A DNA stretch of 64,000 nt from Pseudoalteromonas rubra (GCF_005887095.1 NZ_PNCI01000030.1:1-64000), one strand, 5' to 3'. Numbered from the stretch's first letter, positions 17,428 to 26,581 are shown. Translations and numbers: made by a program. Notes: a model not told the origin generated them from the sequence alone.

Positions 17428-17799
17428 ATGAAAACACTAAAAGCACTGACTCTGGTAACCGGTACACTATTCGCTGGCTCTGCATTTTCTGCGCAAATGG
17501 TCTGCGATATCTACCCCAAAAGCGGTGGTCAAAGCTGGGGTAATGGCACTGCCTATTGTGGTGCAATAGACTTCTCATTTGGTAACTCTACAAGTGGACG
17601 ATTCTACATTAATAATATCACCAAGCCGGTTGAGGAAGTGCGTTGGAGCGGTATTGCCAACTGTAGCGGTGGCACAAGTTGTGGTGTGACGATCCGTGCA
17701 TACTCGCCAAACAATAAAGCGTCTGCGTTAATTCTCTATAAAGACGGCACTTGGGAAAGAACCAATACTGCACATGCAGAATACGAAACGGGTCATTAA
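17428..17799 (+). CDS. small secreted Cys-containing protein, copy 2 of a tandem pair
   Basis: 123 residues, clearly paralogous to the previous gene. It shares the signal peptide pattern (KALTLVTGTLFAGSAFSA), MVCDIYPKS, SWGNGTA, FSFGNSTSGRFYINN, the spaced Cys residues and the end KDGTWERTN. Even the leader before the start (AAGGATTATAACG) resembles that of copy 1 (AAGGATAATAACG), so the duplication included the ribosome site. Differences are scattered, so the pair is old or under diversifying pressure. A strong hairpin follows the gene. Confidence 0.7.
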   Translation: MKTLKALTLVTGTLFAGSAFSAQMVCDIYPKSGGQSWGNGTAYCGAIDFSFGNSTSGRFYINNITKPVEEVRWSGIANCSGGTSCGVTIRAYSPNNKASALILYKDGTWERTNTAHAEYETGH

Positions 17800-17810
17800 C
17801 TTGCGACTCA

Positions 17811-17838
17811 CGGGCCTGCCATCATGCAGGCCCGTTAT
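17811..17838 (+). terminator. hairpin terminator between convergent genes
   Basis: CGGGCCTGC (17811-17819) pairs with GCAGGCCCG (17826-17834) around a six-base loop and is followed by TTATT. It closes the tandem secreted pair and lies just past the convergent phosphatase gene, so it may act on both strands. Confidence 0.8.
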
Positions 17839-17878
17839 TGCTAAGTCTCTTCGCTAACTCAAATTAAAGGGAATTGTT

Positions 17879-18349
17879 TTAGTCTGAATCCAACTCTAGA
17901 ACAGACGCCTTGCCATTTTGCCAGCTTACGATAAAGACCTTATGAAACTCCTTCTCACTGATGCTGACAGCTTGTCCGCTCAGGTGCTTTACCAGCTCAG
18001 GTGTAGTATTACTGTGGCCTGCAACAACCAAGGTACCCGAGTAGCCTTTTAGCTGCTGGGCAAAATGAGCCAGCTCACTTGGATCATACAACTCCACAGA
18101 CACTGAGGTCGCTCTACTCAGTGGGGCCAGTGTTTGCTTAGTACGATTGTAGTTTGTTGAAAATAAGCCTGTTGGTTTGTAGGGCGTAAGCAGCGTGACG
18201 AGGCGCTGCGCTCGGTTGTGTCCTTGCTCGGTTAACTCTGGGTCCGGCCCGGTCATTTTTTCTGCGTGACGGACCAGCACAATACGCTCAGGTAATGCAT
18301 AAGAAGAAAGAGACACCAGGGTCAGCAACATCAGAGTAATTGATTTCAT
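17879..18349 (-). CDS. exported histidine phosphatase family protein
   Basis: About 156 residues: a signal peptide (MKSITLMLLTLVSLSSYA), then a short phosphoglycerate-mutase-like domain. The catalytic RHG-type motif appears as IVLVRHAEK with the phospho-accepting His, and the second His is in LVVAGHSNT. Proteins of this size and location are usually SixA-like or phytase-like phosphatases; the export signal argues for a periplasmic phosphomonoesterase. An in-frame ATG five codons upstream (18364) is equally possible, since neither start has a good ribosome site. Confidence 0.75.
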   Translation of the reverse strand: MKSITLMLLTLVSLSSYALPERIVLVRHAEKMTGPDPELTEQGHNRAQRLVTLLTPYKPTGLFSTNYNRTKQTLAPLSRATSVSVELYDPSELAHFAQQLKGYSGTLVVAGHSNTTPELVKHLSGQAVSISEKEFHKVFIVSWQNGKASVLELDSD

Positions 18350-18408
18350 CTTGTTTATTATCATTATGATTTAAAACGGCAGTGTGTCTAAACTTGGCAT
18401 GGAATTCA

Positions 18409-18441
18409 AGCTATCTCGATACCGAGTGTATCGAGATAGCT
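18409..18441. repeat. perfect 14-bp inverted repeat
   Basis: AGCTATCTCGATAC at 18409-18422 is exactly complementary to GTATCGAGATAGCT at 18428-18441, with loop CGAGT. No T-run follows, so it is probably not an intrinsic terminator. It may be a protein-binding palindrome or a structured leader. Confidence 0.75.
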
Positions 18442-18517
18442 CACTTGTCTCGAAGCAACAGCTCGCCACCACTATCAGTTACACAAAACAAAAAGCACTG
18501 TACAAGCGCGTACAACC

Positions 18518-18568
18518 TGTCCGGCACGACAAGGTGAGCGGACACTTTTTCTGTCCGCGGACACTTTT
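18518..18568. promoter_or_regulatory. TGTCCG/CGGACA upstream activating elements
   Basis: TGTCCG (18518-18523) and CGGACA (18539-18544) are separated by 15 bases. The perfect 12-bp palindrome TGTCCGCGGACA follows at 18552-18563. GCGGACACTTTT occurs twice, 19 bases apart. The elements lie about 55-100 bases upstream of a sigma-54-like promoter, the normal place for enhancer sites. The likely binder is the sigma-54 response regulator at 23491, by inference. Confidence 0.6.
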
Positions 18569-18616
18569 CTACTTATCATAAAAACAAAAAGCACATATAA
18601 AACAAAGGACTAAATG

Positions 18617-18633
18617 TTGGCATGAGTCTGGTA
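18617..18633 (+). promoter_or_regulatory. sigma-54-like promoter
   Basis: TTGGCATGAGTCTGGTA has the GG of the -24 element in TGGCAT and, ten bases later, GT in place of the usual GC of the -12 element. It is about 150 bases before the HlyD gene. The mismatch at -12 makes it tentative, but the enhancer-like palindromes upstream support it. Confidence 0.45.
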
Positions 18634-18781
18634 TTCATTCTGTCAAACAGGTACCAGGACACTTCAATATGTTGATGTTTTGCGGCTTTGTCATCTCACC
18701 TTGTCTGATGCTATTGGCCGGGGTGGTGATTAAACACTATGAAGTGATGAATGAGATGGAATCCAATAGATAGGAGTACTC

Positions 18782-20038
18782 ATGATTAAAGACACCAGTA
18801 AGCAGGATTCGGTCGTTAAATCCCGGACATTGAGCTGGAAGAAGGCAGTAGGTGTGATTGCCATATGTGGCACGCTGGCGATTACTGCGCAAGTAATCTC
18901 CGTAGCCGACAACACAGGTCGCTCTTTTGAACGTGATGCACTGCAATTTGCAACTGTATCCCGCGGCGATTTTGTCCGCGATATTCTTGCCAGTGGCCGG
19001 ATAGTTGCGGCAAATGCGCCTCAGGTATACAGCCCGGAAGCTGGATTTGTTGATCTGCTGGTCAAGGCTGGAGACACAGTGGATGCGGGCGACGTGATTG
19101 CAAGAGTCGTCAGCCCGGCGCTCACCAATGAACTTAAACAGCAACAAGCAGAGCTTGCCCGTTTGCAAGATGGGTTAGCCCGGGAGCAGCTTGAAGTCAG
19201 GCGCGAAACTCTGACACTCAACCGCAGCCTGGAGCTGGCCAAGGTGACATTAGATGCCGCAGAGCGAGAAAACCGTCGGGCACAACTTTCTATCAAGAAA
19301 AATCTGATCAGTCAGATAGACCTGGAAGAAGCCGTAGACGATTTAGCCCGTGCCAAGCTGAACTATCGCCACGCCCAGCAAGAAGTGGCATTGGGTAAAG
19401 ATACCTTAGCATTTGAATTGGCTGCTGCGAGTAACCTGGTTGAACGACAGCAATTGGTTGTTGATGAGCTGCAACGTAAGGTGAATGCGCTTGAAATTAA
19501 TGCGCCTGTGAGTGGGCTGGTTGGCAATCTGATGGTGCAAACGAAGGCTGCTGTGGTTGCTCAACAGGCACTGATGACGCTGGTTGATTTATCAGCGTAT
19601 GAAGCACAGCTGCAAGTGCCCGAAAGTTACGCCAATGAACTCGGCCTGGGCATGCAAGTTGTGCTTAAGGTCGGGGCCAGTGAGCTTTATGGTAAGCTCT
19701 CTGCGATTTCTCCTGAGGTCAGCAACCGGGAGGTCACAGCAAGGGTACGTTTTGAACACAGTGATATTGATGGCATTCGACAAAACCAGCGGTTATCTGC
19801 CCGCATCCTGTTGGATCAAAAAGAGAATGTGGTAAAGGTTCGACGCGGATCTTTTATGAACGCCGGTGGTTCAGTGGTTTATCGAATACAGGGTGAAGTT
19901 GCTACGCGGATGGATATCCGTACCGGTGCATCCAGTGTCAACGAAGTCGAAATTTTGGATGGTTTGTCTCCTGGCGATCAGATCATCGTGTCTAATTATG
20001 AACAATTTGAAAATGCACCCCTAGTGCAACTGAGATAA
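18782..20038 (+). CDS. HlyD/MacA-type membrane fusion protein
   Basis: 418-residue periplasmic adaptor of an ABC efflux pump. A single N-terminal membrane helix (about residues 20-41) is followed by a biotinyl-lipoyl half-motif (GDTVDAGDVIARV), a long alpha-helical hairpin (about 120-235, coiled-coil), the return lipoyl half (INAPVSGLVGNLMVQ) and beta-barrel domains ending near LSPGDQIIVSN. AGGAG five bases before the ATG supports the start. It leads an operon with an ATPase and two permeases, so it probably bridges the inner-membrane pump to an outer-membrane TolC-like channel encoded elsewhere. Confidence 0.9.
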   Translation: MIKDTSKQDSVVKSRTLSWKKAVGVIAICGTLAITAQVISVADNTGRSFERDALQFATVSRGDFVRDILASGRIVAANAPQVYSPEAGFVDLLVKAGDTVDAGDVIARVVSPALTNELKQQQAELARLQDGLAREQLEVRRETLTLNRSLELAKVTLDAAERENRRAQLSIKKNLISQIDLEEAVDDLARAKLNYRHAQQEVALGKDTLAFELAAASNLVERQQLVVDELQRKVNALEINAPVSGLVGNLMVQTKAAVVAQQALMTLVDLSAYEAQLQVPESYANELGLGMQVVLKVGASELYGKLSAISPEVSNREVTARVRFEHSDIDGIRQNQRLSARILLDQKENVVKVRRGSFMNAGGSVVYRIQGEVATRMDIRTGASSVNEVEILDGLSPGDQIIVSNYEQFENAPLVQLR

Positions 20039-20052
20039 AAAGGATAACAACA

Positions 20053-20766
20053 ATGCTAGATATGAAAGCAATCAGTAAAGTCTATCAGACTGAAATGGTA
20101 CAGACTCACGCACTGCGGGATTTTAACCTCCATGTGGCCGAAGGAGAGTTCGTGGCTGTTACAGGCCCCTCCGGCTCGGGTAAAACCACCTTTTTGAATA
20201 TTGCGGGTATGCTGGAACCCTTTAGCGGCGGGCAATACTGCCTGGATGGGGTTGATATTGGCAAGCTTAACGACAACGCCAGAGCCGATCTGAGAAACCA
20301 GAAAATTGGTTTTATTTTCCAGGGGTTCAATCTTATTCCGGATTTAAACTTGTATGAGAATGTGGAGGTTCCGTTACGTTATCGAGGCATTAAGTCGGCA
20401 GAGCGTAAACGTCGGGTTGAAGAGTGCCTTGAACTGGTTGGTCTGGCTGGACGGGCAAAGCACTTACCTCAGCAATTGTCAGGGGGCCAGCAACAGCGCG
20501 TTGCTATTGCCAGAGCACTTGCCGGGCGTCCGCGCTTTTTACTGGCGGATGAGCCCACTGGTAACCTGGATAGTCTGATGGCACGTCAGGTGATGGAGTT
20601 GCTGGAGCAGATAAACCGTGAAGGCGCAACCATTGTGATGGTAACCCATGATCCCGAACTGGCACGCCGTGCGCCACGTAACATTCAGATTGTCGACGGC
20701 AGGGTTACCGATTTCACCTTGTATCAGGGTCGCTCGACTGAAACGCCGTTAGCAGCAGGAGGCTAA
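20053..20766 (+). CDS. MacB/LolD-type ABC transporter ATP-binding protein
   Basis: 237 residues with Walker [11 protein letters not shown]-loop [13 protein letters not shown], signature LSGGQQQR, Walker [13 protein letters not shown] and the H-loop VTHDPE. These are the motifs and spacing of the MacB/LolD/FtsE branch that drives mechanotransmission permeases. It starts 14 bases after the HlyD gene and ends one base before the first permease gene, so it is in the same operon. The two permeases that follow would form a heterodimer on this ATPase. Confidence 0.92.
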   Translation: MLDMKAISKVYQTEMVQTHALRDFNLHVAEGEFVAVTGPSGSGKTTFLNIAGMLEPFSGGQYCLDGVDIGKLNDNARADLRNQKIGFIFQGFNLIPDLNLYENVEVPLRYRGIKSAERKRRVEECLELVGLAGRAKHLPQQLSGGQQQRVAIARALAGRPRFLLADEPTGNLDSLMARQVMELLEQINREGATIVMVTHDPELARRAPRNIQIVDGRVTDFTLYQGRSTETPLAAGG

Positions 20767-20767
20767 T

Positions 20768-22081
20768 ATGTTTATACATTATATTGACTTAGCCTGGCGC
20801 AGTCTGCGCCAGACACCCTTGGTGACGTTTTTGATGATTCTGGCCATTGCCATCGGCATTGGGGTGACTATGACAACTTTGTCTGTCTATCACATGATGT
20901 CTATGGACCCTATCCCGCACAAAAGTGAACGTTTGTTTTCGGTACAACTACAAACGATGGATGACGGAGAAACCTGGCTCACACCAGATGATATCCCATA
21001 TCAGCTGACCTATACGGATGCCATCAACCTTGACAGCTTGCCCGGAGATTATCTTCGTGCTCCTATGCTGCGTTCTGGCTTTTCGGTGCACCTCAATACG
21101 GCGGCCAGCAAGCCCTTTATTGAAGATACGCGGGTAACCGGACGTGACTTTTTTACCATGTTTGATCTGAGCTTTTTGCATGGCAATGTCTGGACAGAAG
21201 AGCAAGAGCGTGATGCCGCGCCGGTTGTCGTGATCGATGAAGAGCTGGCTAAGCAGCTGTTTGGTAAGACCGATGTTGTGGGCGAATCGGTTTTTCTTGG
21301 CGAACGTCGCCAGGAGATAGTGGGGGTTACGAAAAAATGGCGACCCACAATCAAATTCTACGATTTAAACAATGGCAGTTTTGGCAAGGCAGAGCGAATG
21401 TTTGTGCCGTTTAGTCATGTTAAAGCCTATGACGTGGATACCTGGGGCAATACTAACGCCTGGAAGTTTGAGGAAACCCGAGACTTTAATGACAAAATGA
21501 ACTCCGAGATGGTCTGGGTCCAATTTTGGGTGCAGCTGGATACCCCACAACAGCGCCAGGCCTGGCGCGATATGCTGATGGCCTATATGCAACAGCAACA
21601 AAAGCTGGGTCGCTTTAACCGAGAATCACTTCAGTACTCGTTGCAAGATGTTAATGACTGGATGAGCTATAACGATGTTATCAGTGAAGATAATAAAATA
21701 CTGGTCGGGTTGAGCTTTATGTTCCTGGCTGTGTGTGTTGCCAATATTCTGGGACTATTACTGGCCAAGTTTATGCGTCGTGCCCCCGATGTGGGTGTCA
21801 GAAGGGCACTGGGCGCCAGCAAGCGACAGGTATTCTATCAGCACCTGGTAGAGGTTGGCGTACTGGGTTTGTTAGGAGGCAGTTTGGGCGTGTTGTTTTC
21901 ACAACTTGGCTTGCTCGGGGTACGCCAGACTTACAATTATTACGCCGGGTTAGCCAATATGGATTGGATGATGCTACTGAGCGCACCTGCGCTTGCAATT
22001 TCAGCCTGTATTTTGGCCGGACTTTATCCCGCATGGCTCGTTTGTCGAACCACCCCAGCCACACACTTGAAAGTGCAATAG
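20768..22081 (+). CDS. MacB-like FtsX permease, subunit 1
   Basis: 437 residues. A first membrane helix (about 16-38) leads into a MacB-type periplasmic core domain (to about residue 290), then three C-terminal helices of the FtsX domain with the typical cytoplasmic segment RRAPDVGVRRALGASKRQV. The architecture predicts a mechanotransmission pump half that couples ATP hydrolysis in the cytoplasm to movement of the periplasmic adaptor. It starts one base after the ATPase gene. The partner subunit is the next gene, which is shorter and differs strongly in its periplasmic domain. Confidence 0.9.
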   Translation: MFIHYIDLAWRSLRQTPLVTFLMILAIAIGIGVTMTTLSVYHMMSMDPIPHKSERLFSVQLQTMDDGETWLTPDDIPYQLTYTDAINLDSLPGDYLRAPMLRSGFSVHLNTAASKPFIEDTRVTGRDFFTMFDLSFLHGNVWTEEQERDAAPVVVIDEELAKQLFGKTDVVGESVFLGERRQEIVGVTKKWRPTIKFYDLNNGSFGKAERMFVPFSHVKAYDVDTWGNTNAWKFEETRDFNDKMNSEMVWVQFWVQLDTPQQRQAWRDMLMAYMQQQQKLGRFNRESLQYSLQDVNDWMSYNDVISEDNKILVGLSFMFLAVCVANILGLLLAKFMRRAPDVGVRRALGASKRQVFYQHLVEVGVLGLLGGSLGVLFSQLGLLGVRQTYNYYAGLANMDWMMLLSAPALAISACILAGLYPAWLVCRTTPATHLKVQ

Positions 22082-22093
22082 AAGGAACGCCAT

Positions 22094-23299
22094 ATGTTTG
22101 AATTAAAACCAACTATTAATGCGCTTATGCGGTCGAAATTAGGGGCTATATTGCTGATCCTTCAGCTTGCAATTACGCTGGCCATCGTCAGTAATGCCGT
22201 CTCTATAATCCAGGACAGGTTGACCTATCTGAATAAAGACACAGGTTACCCGGAAGCTGAGATTTTTAAATTTAATTCGCTGAATTTTGATAAGAAATTG
22301 GACTTACTTCAACAAGTTGAACTAGATGAGCAAACATTGCGAGGCCTCGATGGGGTTATAGATGCGGCGGCAGTGAGCTCGGTTGTACTATCGGGCAGTG
22401 GTAGTTCTGGCGGTTTGCGGCTCAAACCTGAACCGCAAGAAAGTAAGAGCGTCAATATGGGCTATATTTCCGGTGATGAACATCTACTTAGCACGTTAGG
22501 TGTCAAAGTGTCCGAAGGGCGCGATTTTACCGCGGCGGATGTTGTGGTGATTGACGAAAGTGATACACAACCGTCCGTCGTTATTGTCAGTCGCGCATTA
22601 TCTGATGACATGTTTGGCCAAGGTAATGGGCTGGGAGAGACGCTCTATTGGGGGGCTGATCCTCTGACAATCGTAGGGATTGTTGACACTATGGCAAACC
22701 AATGGCCAAAAAGCAGCTTTGGAACAAAAACAGCGCTTGTCCCAATGGTCAGGATCGGTAATTTTCAGAAGTTTCTGGTTCGTACTGAGCCACAAGCTAG
22801 GGCACAAGTAATGCGTCAGATTGAAGAACTCATGCTTGCCAACCACCGTGAGCGAGTAATTAGCGATGTGACCGGCTTGGATCAGAAAAAAGCCCGTTAT
22901 GATGCTAAGGATGTGCTGATGATGCGTATGCTGATGACGCTGATTGTGGTGTTGGTTGTCGTGACCGCACTGGGGGTGTTTGGATTATCTACCTTTAATA
23001 TCAGTAAGCGCACCAAACAAATAGGCACCCGTCGCGCTCTGGGCGCCAGAAAATCTGCCATTGTACGCTATTTCGTAGTCGAGAACGCACTCATATGCAG
23101 TGTTGGATTGGTATTGGGTGGCGCTGCAGCGGTTCTGCTTGGACAAAAGCTGATGAACTGGTATTCGGTGCCTGCCCTGGGCTATCACTTTATTGCAACG
23201 ACAGCCGGGCTGCTGCTGTTAATGAGTTTACTCTCGGTGCTGATGCCTGCGTTACGAGCGGCCAATATCTCTCCCAGTATTGCGACACGCAGCGTGTAA
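22094..23299 (+). CDS. MacB-like FtsX permease, subunit 2
   Basis: 401 residues with the same plan as the preceding permease: one N-terminal helix (about 17-37), a periplasmic domain, and an FtsX block with the signature segment ISKRTKQIGTRRALGARKSA followed by two more helices. It follows the first permease by 12 bases and ends the operon at a strong terminator. Unequal permease pairs with a separate HlyD and ATPase, flanked by a sigma-54 two-component system, are a recurring arrangement in marine gammaproteobacteria. The exported compound is unknown. Confidence 0.9.
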   Translation: MFELKPTINALMRSKLGAILLILQLAITLAIVSNAVSIIQDRLTYLNKDTGYPEAEIFKFNSLNFDKKLDLLQQVELDEQTLRGLDGVIDAAAVSSVVLSGSGSSGGLRLKPEPQESKSVNMGYISGDEHLLSTLGVKVSEGRDFTAADVVVIDESDTQPSVVIVSRALSDDMFGQGNGLGETLYWGADPLTIVGIVDTMANQWPKSSFGTKTALVPMVRIGNFQKFLVRTEPQARAQVMRQIEELMLANHRERVISDVTGLDQKKARYDAKDVLMMRMLMTLIVVLVVVTALGVFGLSTFNISKRTKQIGTRRALGARKSAIVRYFVVENALICSVGLVLGGAAAVLLGQKLMNWYSVPALGYHFIATTAGLLLLMSLLSVLMPALRAANISPSIATRSV

Positions 23300-23325
23300 A
23301 CCTGGCCTTCCTATGACCAACCAAG

Positions 23326-23362
23326 GTCCCGGCAATGGCAATCTTGTTGCCGGGACTTCTTT
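23326..23362 (+). terminator. rho-independent terminator of the efflux operon
   Basis: GTCCCGGCAA (23326-23335) pairs perfectly with TTGCCGGGAC (23347-23356) around an 11-base loop and is followed by TTCTTT. It separates the pump genes from the regulator genes, which therefore need their own promoter. Confidence 0.85.
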
Positions 23363-23490
23363 GAAAAAGGCGCCATGCTATTTGTATAGCCATGACTGGC
23401 TGATAATAAAGGGAAATATGTTAGACTCAGAGGGACAGGGTCGAAAATAAGGGCATGACAGGCCCCGCACATAACACGAGCACAATAATA

Positions 23491-24837
23491 ATGATGAATA
23501 AGATTCTCGTCGTCGATGACAACCAGGCTGTGCTGGATGCACTTTCACTACTGCTTGAGCTCCATGACTATCAGGTTGAAACGGCTTTAACACCCTTTGA
23601 AGCACTGCAAATCGTGCGTTATCAGCGTATTTCACTGGTGATCCAGGACATGAACTTTACTGCTGATACGACCTCAGGTGAAGAAGGTAAAGCTTTGTTT
23701 CAGGAATTACGAACCATTAATCCTCACTTACCGGTGATCCTGATCACCGCCTGGACCGAGCTGGAAATGGCCATTGAGCTGGTCAAAGCGGGGGCCGCGG
23801 ACTATCTGGCCAAACCCTGGGACGATCAGAAATTGCTCACCTCTGTTGCCAACCTGATTGCGCTTGGACAAGCAAAGGAACAAAATGAACAACATGAGCG
23901 TATTGCCCAGCAGCGTGAGGCTCTGAACGCTGGCGCGGATCTGCGAGGTCTGGTTTATCGCAGCGGCGCGATGCAACGGGTTGTGGACATGGCTGTGCAG
24001 GTTGCCAGGTCGGATGTTGCAGTGCTGATAACCGGAGACAATGGCAGTGGCAAAGAAAAAATTGCCGAGATCATACAGGCAAATTCCCCGCTCAGAGATG
24101 CGCCTTTTATAAAGGTCAATGCGGGGGCACTGCCACAGGAGTTAATTGAAGCTGAGCTATTTGGTGCTGAAGCGGGGGCTTACACGGGTGCAAATAAACA
24201 GCGTATTGGACGCTTTGAGGCTGCTCATGGCGGAACTTTGTTCCTTGACGAGATAGGAAACCTGCCTTTATCCGGACAAATGAAACTACTGAGGGTGTTG
24301 CAAACCGGGGAGTTCGAGCGCCTTGGTTCAGTCGAAACAAGACGGGTAAATGTCCGCGTTATTTCAGCCACCAATGCGGATCTGCTGGAAGACATTCGGT
24401 GCGGTCGTTTTCGGCAGGATTTATACTATCGTCTCAACGTGATTGAGCTCAATTTACCACCGCTTCAGGCGCGTAGTGATGATATCTTGCCCCTGATTGC
24501 CCACTTTCTGCCGGGCAGAGAGCTGGCCTTGAATGCAGAAAATTCACTACTAGGTTATGACTGGCCAGGGAATGTTCGCGAATTAGAAAATGCCTGTAAG
24601 CGTGCCGCGGTGCTGAATCCCTCTGGCACGATTGAGGCAGAAGATTTTGGTCTACAAGCGGGCATACAGCCTGGCGTAAAACTGACTCCCGCTCAGGACA
24701 GGAAAGAGCCGGATAAGGCTGAACTTGAAGCGGCTATGCGGCAATTTCACGGTGTCATAGCGAAAGTAGCCCGGCACTTTGGCATGAGTCGTCAGGCACT
24801 TTATCGAAGGTTGCAAAAATACGGTATTGATTACTAA
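23491..24837 (+). CDS. NtrC-type sigma-54-dependent response regulator
   Basis: About 448 residues: receiver domain (ILVVDDNQ at the start, phosphorylation Asp in VIQDMNF, Lys in AKPW), AAA+ sigma-54 interaction domain with Walker A GDNGSGKE, the sigma-54 contact loop as GAYTGA (Tyr in place of the usual Phe) and Walker B GGTLFLDEIG, then a Fis-type helix-turn-helix ending GMSRQALYRRLQKYG. An upstream in-frame ATG at 23455 would add twelve residues not needed for the receiver fold. The kinase gene starts immediately after its stop. It probably activates the pump operon upstream, whose promoter region carries sigma-54-like and palindromic sites. Confidence 0.88.
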   Translation: MMNKILVVDDNQAVLDALSLLLELHDYQVETALTPFEALQIVRYQRISLVIQDMNFTADTTSGEEGKALFQELRTINPHLPVILITAWTELEMAIELVKAGAADYLAKPWDDQKLLTSVANLIALGQAKEQNEQHERIAQQREALNAGADLRGLVYRSGAMQRVVDMAVQVARSDVAVLITGDNGSGKEKIAEIIQANSPLRDAPFIKVNAGALPQELIEAELFGAEAGAYTGANKQRIGRFEAAHGGTLFLDEIGNLPLSGQMKLLRVLQTGEFERLGSVETRRVNVRVISATNADLLEDIRCGRFRQDLYYRLNVIELNLPPLQARSDDILPLIAHFLPGRELALNAENSLLGYDWPGNVRELENACKRAAVLNPSGTIEAEDFGLQAGIQPGVKLTPAQDRKEPDKAELEAAMRQFHGVIAKVARHFGMSRQALYRRLQKYGIDY

Positions 24838-26154
24838 ATGAAAATTCCCGGATTGTCGATTGCTCAAAAGCTCCATTTGACGCTAGTTATAGCTGTTGCA
24901 ACTGCCTGTCTGCCAGTGTTTTTCTTTGTACAGTGGCAAACCGGGTTACCGGTTGCTCTGTCTGCAATCTGTGTTGGTGTGGTTGTACTGCGTATGCTGA
25001 CGAGAAAATTATTTGCAGGACTACAGGCGCTTGAGAGTGGTTTACTCAACTTTAAAGACAGCGATTTCTCAACTTTACTCGCTTATCAGAAGGAGGATGA
25101 GTTGGGCAGGTTGTGTCGTTTGTATAATGAGGCGGCGCAACAACTCAGAGATGAGAAACAGTGGATTTACCAGCGCGAGCTGATGCTGGATAAGGTATTG
25201 CATAGTGCGCCTCAGGCACTGCTACTGACCGATGACAAGGGTATAGTCGTGTTTTCAAATCACAGCGCAAAAACATTATTAAAATGTGAGCACAACCTGG
25301 AAGGGATGGAGCTCGACAGCCTGGCACAGCAAGCCAGCCCGGCCTTGTATAATGCGCTGTCAGGTGAAATGGATGGACTGTTTGAACTACCTGGTGAGGG
25401 GGAAGATAAGCAGACCTGGCATTTATCCAATGGGGAACTTTTACTCAATAACCAGTTCCACCGCCTGTATATTTTTAAACAACTGACCCGAGAGCTGAAC
25501 CGCCAGGAAGTGGCTGTATGGAAAAAAGTCATTCGCATTATCAGCCACGAGCTAAACAACTCACTGGGGCCGATTTCCTCTATGCTTCACAGTGGCAAAA
25601 TTGTCGCGAACAAACTCGAAGACGCCAGGCTGGAGCGGGTGTTTTCGACTATAGATGAACGGATCCGTCATTTGACTGAATTTGTGCAAGGGTATGGTCG
25701 GTTTGCCAAACTGCCTGCACCCAGGTTACAGCCAGTTGTGTTGCCTGAACTGCTCACACAGCTGCAGACTCAATGGCAATTTAACCATACTCAATCGGGT
25801 GCACTACCGGCGCACAAGCAGCTACTCGCAGATGCCCCTCAACTAGAGCAGCTGCTGATCAACCTGCTTAAAAACGCCCATGAGTCGGGTGGAGATCCGG
25901 CTGCAATAAAGATTGAAGTGACTTATCAGGTGAACCACGTTTTGCTGAGTGTGGTCGATGCAGGGCTGGGAATGAGCGAGCATATCATGGCGAATGCCTT
26001 GATCCCATTTTACTCCACTAAACCTAGTGGTTCCGGGCTTGGGCTCGCGTTGTGCCGTGAAATCGTTGAAGCACATCATGGCGATATTCACCTGAAAAAT
26101 CGTCCACAAGGGGGACTAAGTGTTGAGATCCGGTTGCCGCTCACGACCGTTTGA
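24838..26154 (+). CDS. sensor histidine kinase, partner of the sigma-54 regulator
   Basis: 438 residues with two N-terminal membrane helices (about 12-50) and almost no periplasmic loop, a linker/HAMP-like region, a PAS-like segment (about 115-210), the H-box IRIISHELNNSLGPI typical of NtrB/PspF-associated kinases, and an ATPase domain with N-box LINLLKNAHESG, G1 VDAGLGM and G2 GSGLGLAL. The small external part suggests it senses a membrane or internal signal. Its ATG directly follows the regulator's stop codon (TAAATG), so both are made from one mRNA. Confidence 0.88.
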   Translation: MKIPGLSIAQKLHLTLVIAVATACLPVFFFVQWQTGLPVALSAICVGVVVLRMLTRKLFAGLQALESGLLNFKDSDFSTLLAYQKEDELGRLCRLYNEAAQQLRDEKQWIYQRELMLDKVLHSAPQALLLTDDKGIVVFSNHSAKTLLKCEHNLEGMELDSLAQQASPALYNALSGEMDGLFELPGEGEDKQTWHLSNGELLLNNQFHRLYIFKQLTRELNRQEVAVWKKVIRIISHELNNSLGPISSMLHSGKIVANKLEDARLERVFSTIDERIRHLTEFVQGYGRFAKLPAPRLQPVVLPELLTQLQTQWQFNHTQSGALPAHKQLLADAPQLEQLLINLLKNAHESGGDPAAIKIEVTYQVNHVLLSVVDAGLGMSEHIMANALIPFYSTKPSGSGLGLALCREIVEAHHGDIHLKNRPQGGLSVEIRLPLTTV

Positions 26155-26457
26155 GCGAGGGGCCGGGCAGCCTTGAGCTGTTTCCAGCCAGGAGACGGTG
26201 TTGGAGGCAATTACAATGGTACCGGATACGACCAGGCTGGCTGCACTGACAAAACCGGCACCGGCCAATACCGCAGCACATGCCTCACCCCGACACTGAC
26301 TGACAGTCTGTATCTGTGTACTGCTGAGCGTCTTTTTTTTGAGAATAATTTTGCACTTCGGGTCGTAATACTGAACTTCCTGAGGTGCAAACAGGCATCC
26401 GCTCAACAGCGGCAGGCCAAACACGACTGTGCACACTGTGGCCGGGATAGTTTTCAT
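26116..26457 (-). CDS. small predicted lipoprotein
   Basis: 113 residues on the opposite strand, overlapping the last 39 bases of the kinase gene. It has a lipoprotein signal (LPLLSGC), four further Cys (PKCK, QCRGEAC and GCPAP) and a second hydrophobic stretch at about 66-88 (AGFVSAASLVVSGTIVIAS) that may insert in the membrane. A GGGGG tract precedes the start. Unknown function. The C-terminal overlap with the kinase is unusual but tolerated for convergent genes. Confidence 0.55.
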   Translation of the reverse strand: MKTIPATVCTVVFGLPLLSGCLFAPQEVQYYDPKCKIILKKKTLSSTQIQTVSQCRGEACAAVLAGAGFVSAASLVVSGTIVIASNTVSWLETAQGCPAPRSNGRERQPDLNT

Positions 26458-26581
26458 AAAGCCCCCTGGTAATCACTATTATCACACCTTAGTGCGTATG
26501 GATCTGCTTGGCGGGCTTGAACTAGGTAAAAAAATGCACATACTCAAGATATTATAGTCTCGGAAACTTTCAGAATTGATT

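Larger units (their letters stand above)
18350..18781. other. regulatory intergenic region before the MacB-like operon
   Basis: This stretch holds no credible gene but is dense in symmetric sequence: a 14-bp hairpin (18409-18441), paired TGTCCG/CGGACA elements (18518-18568) and a sigma-54-like promoter (18617-18633), listed separately. A further GGACACTT copy is at 18657-18664. Confidence 0.6.

Noticed and set aside
18552..18563. TGTC...GACA palindrome as a GlrR-type site
   Set aside because: GlrR sites are TGTC-N10-GACA; the spacing here is four bases, so only a generic assignment to the local regulator is made.
18384..18581. 65-residue open frame on the plus strand
   Set aside because: It spans the 14-bp inverted repeat and the TGTCCG palindromes, has no ribosome site and reads as noise, so the DNA is better explained as regulatory.
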